A stretch of 64,000 nucleotides of DNA, from assembly GCF_008831285.2 (NCBI RefSeq), contig NC_045147.1:12527427-12591426 (forward strand). Direction: 5' to 3'. Shown piece by piece: positions 59,327 to 64,000 of the stretch. Position numbers and translations under genes: made by a program. Position 1 is the first letter of the stretch; each line of letters begins with the position of its first letter. The notes beneath the pieces were generated by a model. That model worked only from the letters and a program-made list of their open reading frames with translations. It did no database searches and was not told the DNA's origin. Source of the stretch: Nymphaea colorata (lineage: Eukaryota; Streptophyta; Magnoliopsida; Nymphaeales; Nymphaeaceae).

Positions 59327-62300
59327 TCAAGAGATAATGTCTTGAGCATATTTAGACTGATGCATAAACAAGCCATTGAAAGTCCGTTCAACTTGAAGTC
59401 CCAAGAAATAATTCAGATCACCTAAATCATTCATAGCAAATTGTTGTCTGACGGTGACGAGGAATGACACTATAAATGAATGGGAATTTCCTGTAAGAAT
59501 AATATCATCAACATATAGTAATAGAATAGTGACCGATTTTTCTTGTCTACGAACAAAGAGAGACGCGTCGGTGACACTGGCAATGAAGTCCATAGAGAAT
59601 AAAAATTGTGCAAATCTGTCGTACCACGCCCGAGGAGCTTGTTTCAATCCATAAAGAGCTCGATTTAATTTGCATACATGAGCTGGCTTGGACGGATCTT
59701 TAAATCCAGGAGGCTGCTCAATGTAAACCAGCTCACGAAGATGCCCATTTAGAAACGCATTTTTGACATCTAATTGTTTTAGAGGCCAGTTAAATGCGAG
59801 GGCAAGACTAAGAACGATTCTTATAGTAGCAAATTTGACCACTGGGGAAAAAGATTCCAAGAAGTCCAAACCTTGAACCTGGTTATATCCTTGTGCTACG
59901 AGACGCGCTTTGAGCCTTTCGAGCTGCCCATCTCCTTTGAGTTTAGTTTTGAAAACCCAGCGGCTTCCGATCACATGCATGTTTGGTGTACGAGGCACGA
60001 GATCCCAAGTATGATTTTCCTGTAAAGCAACCATTTCGTCTTTCATAGCTTGATACCAGCCTGGGTGTTTAAGGGCAAGGGTGTAATGAGATGGTTCAAG
60101 TGGAATGGATGAAGTGGTAAGGGCATACTTAAGATTAGGTTTTATGATGCCGGATTTGGATCGAGTAGTCATAGAATGAGTTGAGGAGGAGGTAGTCGAT
60201 GGGACTAATGGTGAACTGAGTGGCTCGAGTTGGAGAGGTGACGTAGGGGCTGGTACAGGTATAGGTGGCAAAGGGGAAGGCTCTTCGGTATTATGCATTT
60301 GGGCTAGACGTTGAGATTCAAGATAAGGCTCATTGGACGAATCTGAAAACGATACAAAGTCAGCATTAGAGGTTATGGGCTTAGGAGTTGGCATGGTGTT
60401 TTTGTAGGGAAAATAAGTTTCATCAAACACAACATGACAGGAGATATATACACGTCCAGTGGGAGGATATAGGCATCTATACCCTTTATGATGGTTGCTA
60501 TATCCAATAAACACACAAGGTAACGACTTCGGCTGAAACTTATGATTCGTATATCCTCTAAGGTAAGGATAGCATCTAGATCCAAAAGCTCGAAGGCAAG
60601 AATAATCATGCCGTTTCTTGTAAAGCACCTCATACGGACTTTGCATGTGTAAAACTTGTGATGGAAGTCGGTTGATAAGCCAAACTGCAGTGGAGAAGGC
60701 CTCGGCCCAATATTGAGCTGGAAGATGACTATGAAATAACATAGTGAGACCTAATTCTGTAACCGATCTATGTTTTCTTTCCACCATACCATTTTGCTCT
60801 GGCGTCTTAGGACAAGATTTTTGATGTTTGATGCCATTCTCCTTTAAATAATCTGTAAGAACCAAACTGTTAAACTCGCCCCCTTCATCACTTTGAAAAA
60901 CTCTGAGCTTTGCATCAAATTGTGTTTGAATCATTTTGTGAAATTCAAGAAACTTGGCAAAAAAATCAGATTTCCGTTTTAAAGGATAAATCCATGAATA
61001 TTTAGAGAATTGATCTACAAACAAAGCATAATATCTTAGATTCTGACAAGATGCAATAGGAGTTGGTCCCCATAAGTCACAATGTACTTTAGAAAACAAA
61101 GAATCACAATCATCATCAACAGGAAGAAAAGGAAGTCTACACGCCTTCCCCATCTGACAACTGGCACAAGTAAAAGATTTAGGCAAATTTTCTGTCATCG
61201 TAATCAACTTATTTGCAGTCATAAAGTCTAACACTTTATGATGTGGGTGTCCAAGACGTCCATGCCACACTTCAAACGAAGCTGATCGAAACCGTGTTGA
61301 AAAGAACACATTCTTCGGTTTTGGCTTGAGAGCATACAAATCACCTTCTCTAGACCCCGTTGCAATCACTTCCTTGGTCTCCTTGTCCTTAATAACAAAG
61401 AAATTTGAAGAGAATTCAAACACATAAGGCATAGTAGAAGTAAGTTGACTAACTGAAATCAGATTTTTCTTGATGTCGGGTACAACAAGAACGTTGTCTA
61501 GAGGAATTGTGCGATTTCCCACATGGATATCGGCAACTCCAATATGTGTAATATCAAGATGTTGGCCATTTCCTACCATGATTTTGTCTGTTCCTTTATA
61601 TGGAATGCAACTTTTGAGTTTACCTGGATCATCGGTCACATGAGAACTTGCTCCGGTGTCAGGAAACCAGTCTTGATTAGTTGGATCAGCGATTTTCATA
61701 GCAGCAAATGCCCGTGACATATCACGTGGTTGATAAGCATGATCAAATCTGTGATAACATTTAAAGGCATTATGATTATTTAGGCCACAAATCTGACATG
61801 ATACCTTGGATTTGTTCGTCTCTCCATTGGCCGATCCTTGTTGATTTTGAGTCTTAGTTGCTGGATTGAACCCACGTCCCTTGGAGTTGAACCGACTATT
61901 GTTGCTATTGATATTGCGCCAACTATTGTTGTATCGTTTTCTGTTGTTTTGATTGGTGGATTGTTGTGTAAAGAAGGCCATTTGGTTGTTCAATCTAGCC
62001 TCTCCCGCATGTAAGTCCTTCATTGTTTCATGCCCTTGAAGTAGTGACACTGTATCAAGATATGAGGGAACCGGTGGCTTGAGGATAGAAGTCATAAACG
62101 ACTCATATCCTGGTCCGAGACCATTAACAAGCCAAAAGACTTTGTCGTCATCCTCAAGAGGCTTCCCAATCGCTGCAAGTTCATCACATATAGCTTTGAA
62201 ACCAGTAACATATTCAGTCACAGGTTTATCTTGTTTGCGGTGGAGTTGTAGTTTTCTTGTTAGCATCATTTCTCTGTCCTTTGACTCACGAGCGAATGCT

Positions 62301-62695
62301 CTGGTCAATGTTTTCCATACTTGTTCAGAGGTTTCAAGTCCCACGACAAGCCCAAGGACTTCTTCTGTGAGAGACCCAGTGAGCCATCCTCTTAGAAGAC
62401 AGTCTGATTTTTTCCATGCTAAAAAATCAGGATTTGGTCGTCTCATAGCTTCACCATTTTCAATGCATTCAATGATAGAGGTGGGTGTGGTAATCGACCC
62501 ATCAATAAACCCAAGTAAATCTTGACTTTCTATGAGTCCAAGAATTTGAGTTTTCCATAGCAAGAAATTCTTGTGCGACAATTTGATGGAAACAAAATTG
62601 GCCACGTTGATCGCGGAAGGGTATGGATACTTAGCTATTGTTGATGTTGTTGATGCTGCCATTATGACCGAGATGTCCTCGTTCAGGATCAACAC
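59327..62695 (-). CDS. Copia gag-pol polyprotein, up to a premature stop
   Basis: 1,122 codons. The likely true start is the ATG at 62662 (MAASTTSTIAKYPYPSA). Domains in order, numbered from 62695: gag of the UBN2/Retrotran_gag type (about 30-230); CCHC zinc knuckle Cys300-Cys303-His308-Cys313; protease DTGAS at 346-350; GAG-pre-integrase with HGRLGHP near 478; integrase core with Asp540, Asp603 and Glu639 (DD35E spacing); reverse transcriptase with LVAQGYNQ, LDVKNAFLNG and YVDD at 1061-1064. The frame ends at a TGA (59327-59329) shortly before the RNase H region. The next codons stay in the same frame, so this is a single nonsense change, not a frameshift. The polyprotein would otherwise make the virus-like particle, integrate and reverse-transcribe the element. 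Confidence 0.95.
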   Translation of the reverse strand: MLILNEDISVIMAASTTSTIAKYPYPSAINVANFVSIKLSHKNFLLWKTQILGLIESQDLLGFIDGSITTPTSIIECIENGEAMRRPNPDFLAWKKSDCLLRGWLTGSLTEEVLGLVVGLETSEQVWKTLTRAFARESKDREMMLTRKLQLHRKQDKPVTEYVTGFKAICDELAAIGKPLEDDDKVFWLVNGLGPGYESFMTSILKPPVPSYLDTVSLLQGHETMKDLHAGEARLNNQMAFFTQQSTNQNNRKRYNNSWRNINSNNSRFNSKGRGFNPATKTQNQQGSANGETNKSKVSCQICGLNNHNAFKCYHRFDHAYQPRDMSRAFAAMKIADPTNQDWFPDTGASSHVTDDPGKLKSCIPYKGTDKIMVGNGQHLDITHIGVADIHVGNRTIPLDNVLVVPDIKKNLISVSQLTSTMPYVFEFSSNFFVIKDKETKEVIATGSREGDLYALKPKPKNVFFSTRFRSASFEVWHGRLGHPHHKVLDFMTANKLITMTENLPKSFTCASCQMGKACRLPFLPVDDDCDSLFSKVHCDLWGPTPIASCQNLRYYALFVDQFSKYSWIYPLKRKSDFFAKFLEFHKMIQTQFDAKLRVFQSDEGGEFNSLVLTDYLKENGIKHQKSCPKTPEQNGMVERKHRSVTELGLTMLFHSHLPAQYWAEAFSTAVWLINRLPSQVLHMQSPYEVLYKKRHDYSCLRAFGSRCYPYLRGYTNHKFQPKSLPCVFIGYSNHHKGYRCLYPPTGRVYISCHVVFDETYFPYKNTMPTPKPITSNADFVSFSDSSNEPYLESQRLAQMHNTEEPSPLPPIPVPAPTSPLQLEPLSSPLVPSTTSSSTHSMTTRSKSGIIKPNLKYALTTSSIPLEPSHYTLALKHPGWYQAMKDEMVALQENHTWDLVPRTPNMHVIGSRWVFKTKLKGDGQLERLKARLVAQGYNQVQGLDFLESFSPVVKFATIRIVLSLALAFNWPLKQLDVKNAFLNGHLRELVYIEQPPGFKDPSKPAHVCKLNRALYGLKQAPRAWYDRFAQFLFSMDFIASVTDASLFVRRQEKSVTILLLYVDDIILTGNSHSFIVSFLVTVRQQFAMNDLGDLNYFLGLQVERTFNGLFMHQSKYAQDIIS

Positions 62696-63144
62696 ACTCG
62701 CAGTCCTCTTCTTGGACTATTACAGCAACTCAGCAGGGAATCACCTGCAGCTGAAAGATCACTAGCCGGTGAAGATGTGCTTCAATGGCCGGCTCGTTTC
62801 TCCCTGTAGGGAAGGCGGAAAATCGTGTTCTCAAGCTTGCTGGAATGCTGAGGATGTCAGTGACGTGATGGCACCAGCGAGAGAGAGATCCGATGTCTGG
62901 TATGTTCAGCAGGAGTAACTAAATAGAGAGTAGTTTCTCTATGTCACAGGTACAGCACCCTGTCTCAGCCTGTCAAGAAACAGGGCTGTCTTCGCAGGTC
63001 TCTCGATTTTGACTCAAAGCTCGGATCTTTGCGTGCAGTAGCTCTTTTGAAAACTAGGAATGTCAGGAAGAGAATGGCACTGACCTTGCGAAAATCTGAT
63101 GGTGGTATCTCCAGATACAATCCGTTAACCTGTCTCTGATACCA

Positions 63145-63615
63145 TGAAAAAGAAATAGGAAGGATGAAGATGATGAACAAAAGAATTAACGTGGTTCGAA
63201 AAAAATTCCTACTTCCACGACTCAGTCATCAATTTCATGATGATCTGGTTTCCTTAATACAGTATTTATACATTGCTATGTCTGATTCGAAATTGAATCA
63301 GTTTCCTTGAATTTCTCCTTTGGTTTTGAATAGGAGAAACTGTCATTCTCCTGAAATCTTTCATTATTGTGAAGAGGCGTTTTCGTTGCTCGTCCGATTG
63401 GCTTTGCTTCCATAGTTGTTGCTCTTAATTTGCTGGAATTCTGTTTTATTGCTGGAGCCTTATCAAGATGCGTTTTAGTCTCTTGACGCACATTGCTGAT
63501 TTGATTTCCTGCCATCTTAGTTACACCTGATTTCCTGCAGTCCACGCCTGATTTCCTGGAGTTATGAGCCGTTGGAGACGCACCTGAATTTTTGGAGTGA
63601 GCTGGTGCGTTATCA
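63145..63615 (-). repeat. 5' LTR of the Copia element
   Basis: 471 bp, minus-strand TGATAACGC start and TTTTTCA end. It would carry the promoter of the element. Confidence 0.96.
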
Positions 63616-63815
63616 TTTATATGTGTTCTCAATGGATTCTTGATTACAGTTTTGAAAAAAATCCATCCTTTCTTTTATTGATACATTATAGACCGCTGGG
63701 TCCTTCCTTCTTGATTTGGGCGTGCCTCTCTTGATTGCCTTTGATGGTCGCCTTTCCTTGTTGTGGTTCAAGGGTAGCTTCACTTGCTTTTCCTTTTTCA
63801 TATAATGTCTTAACA
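63616..63815 (-). repeat. Proximal part of the 3' LTR of an older Copia element
   Basis: On the minus strand the LTR starts TGTTAAGACATT at 63815, immediately after the polypurine run GGGGGGA (63816-63822). It is interrupted at 63616 by the inserted younger element. Confidence 0.75.
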
Positions 63816-63821
63816 TCCCCC

Positions 63822-63998
63822 CTACAAACTCAACGGTCTGAGTACGACATTGAATTTGGAATGAAGGGTACTGAGCGGAGTGATGGAAAAAGGTCTAGTC
63901 AGAATATCGGCTAGTTGATGTGAGGACGGGGTGTGTTTAACTAGCAACTGACTTTTGGAAATGCGATTGCAAACGAAGTGGACATCATGCTCAATGTG
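63822..63998 (-). pseudogene. C-terminal RNase H fragment of the older Copia element (runs off right edge)
   Basis: The minus frame from the right edge reads HIEHDVHFVCNRISKSQL, then SSHQLADILTRPFS, and stops with TAG at 63822-63824, next to the polypurine tract. These are the last RNase H motifs of plant Copia polyproteins (HIExDxHFVR and QxADIxTKPL type). The rest of this element lies beyond the window. The stretch seen is open, so the break may be only the LTR insertion. Confidence 0.85.
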
Positions 63999-64000
63999 TT

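Larger units (their letters stand above)
58075..63615 (-). mobile_element. Near-complete Copia LTR retrotransposon
   Basis: 5,541 bp on the minus strand, flanked by the 5-bp target-site duplication TTTAT (58070-58074 and 63616-63620). LTRs are 58075-58551 (3') and 63145-63615 (5'), with TG...CA ends. Right inside the 5' LTR is the primer-binding site TGGTATCAGAGAC (63132-63144), complementary to initiator tRNA-Met. Right before the 3' LTR is the polypurine tract GAGGGGGA (58552-58559). The LTRs differ by three substitutions and one 6-bp indel in about 471 bases, so insertion was recent on an evolutionary scale. Domain order gag-protease-integrase-RT-RNase H places it in Ty1/Copia. One in-frame stop breaks pol. 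Confidence 0.97.

Noticed and set aside
58925..59425. 166-codon plus-strand frame
   Set aside because: Antisense shadow of the Copia RNase H and reverse transcriptase region.

Overview
The window is nuclear DNA from a flowering plant. Spliced genes have long AT-rich introns. There is an intronless cytosolic-type tRNA-Leu(UAG), a plant MIR166 hairpin, an HD-Zip class I gene, and plant-type Copia retrotransposons and MITE-like elements. Microsatellites are dense, especially (TA)n and (CT)n. Species and chromosome cannot be read from the sequence.

Layout, left to right. (1) 0.5-1.2 kb, minus: the first two exons of an aldo/keto reductase gene that runs off the left edge. (2) 2.18-2.26 kb, minus: tRNA-Leu(UAG). 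(3) 2.3-5.5 kb: GC-rich and CT-rich islands that look like promoter or leader DNA but have no credible coding frame. (4) 7.34-11.87 kb, plus: a complete five-exon gene for Mediator subunit 10. (5) 12.38-12.86 kb: a 245-bp tandem duplication. (6) 12.89-13.38 kb, minus: a probable two-exon gene for an unrecognised 68-residue basic protein, convergent with MED10. (7) 17.9-19.7 kb, plus: a two-exon HD-Zip I transcription factor gene (ATHB7/ATHB12-like) with an out-of-frame overlapping upstream ORF. (8) 26.48-26.70 kb, minus: a MIR166 precursor with the miR166 and miR166* positions both readable. (9) 39.25-40.98 kb, minus: an intronless F-box/LRR gene of EBF1/EBF2 type, whose last codons are tandemly duplicated just past the stop. 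(10) 46.3-46.6 kb, minus: a degraded LINE-like fragment. (11) 58.07-63.62 kb, minus: a nearly intact, young Copia element inserted into the LTR of an older Copia element whose RNase H tail reaches the right edge.

Between these genes the DNA is mostly AT-rich intergenic sequence carrying MITE-like inverted-repeat elements, local tandem duplications and microsatellites. The genes do not form a pathway. They cover general transcription (MED10), translation (tRNA), stress or ABA transcription (HD-Zip I), ethylene-type protein turnover (EBF-like) and leaf polarity/meristem regulation (miR166). miR166 targets class III HD-Zip genes, so the class I HD-Zip gene nearby is not its expected target.

The items most worth following up are the MIR166 locus, the 68-residue two-exon gene, the overlapping uORF on the HD-Zip gene, the duplicated F-box CDS tail, and the nested Copia pair. 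All exon joins were read by eye from splice consensus and family similarity. None has transcript support here.
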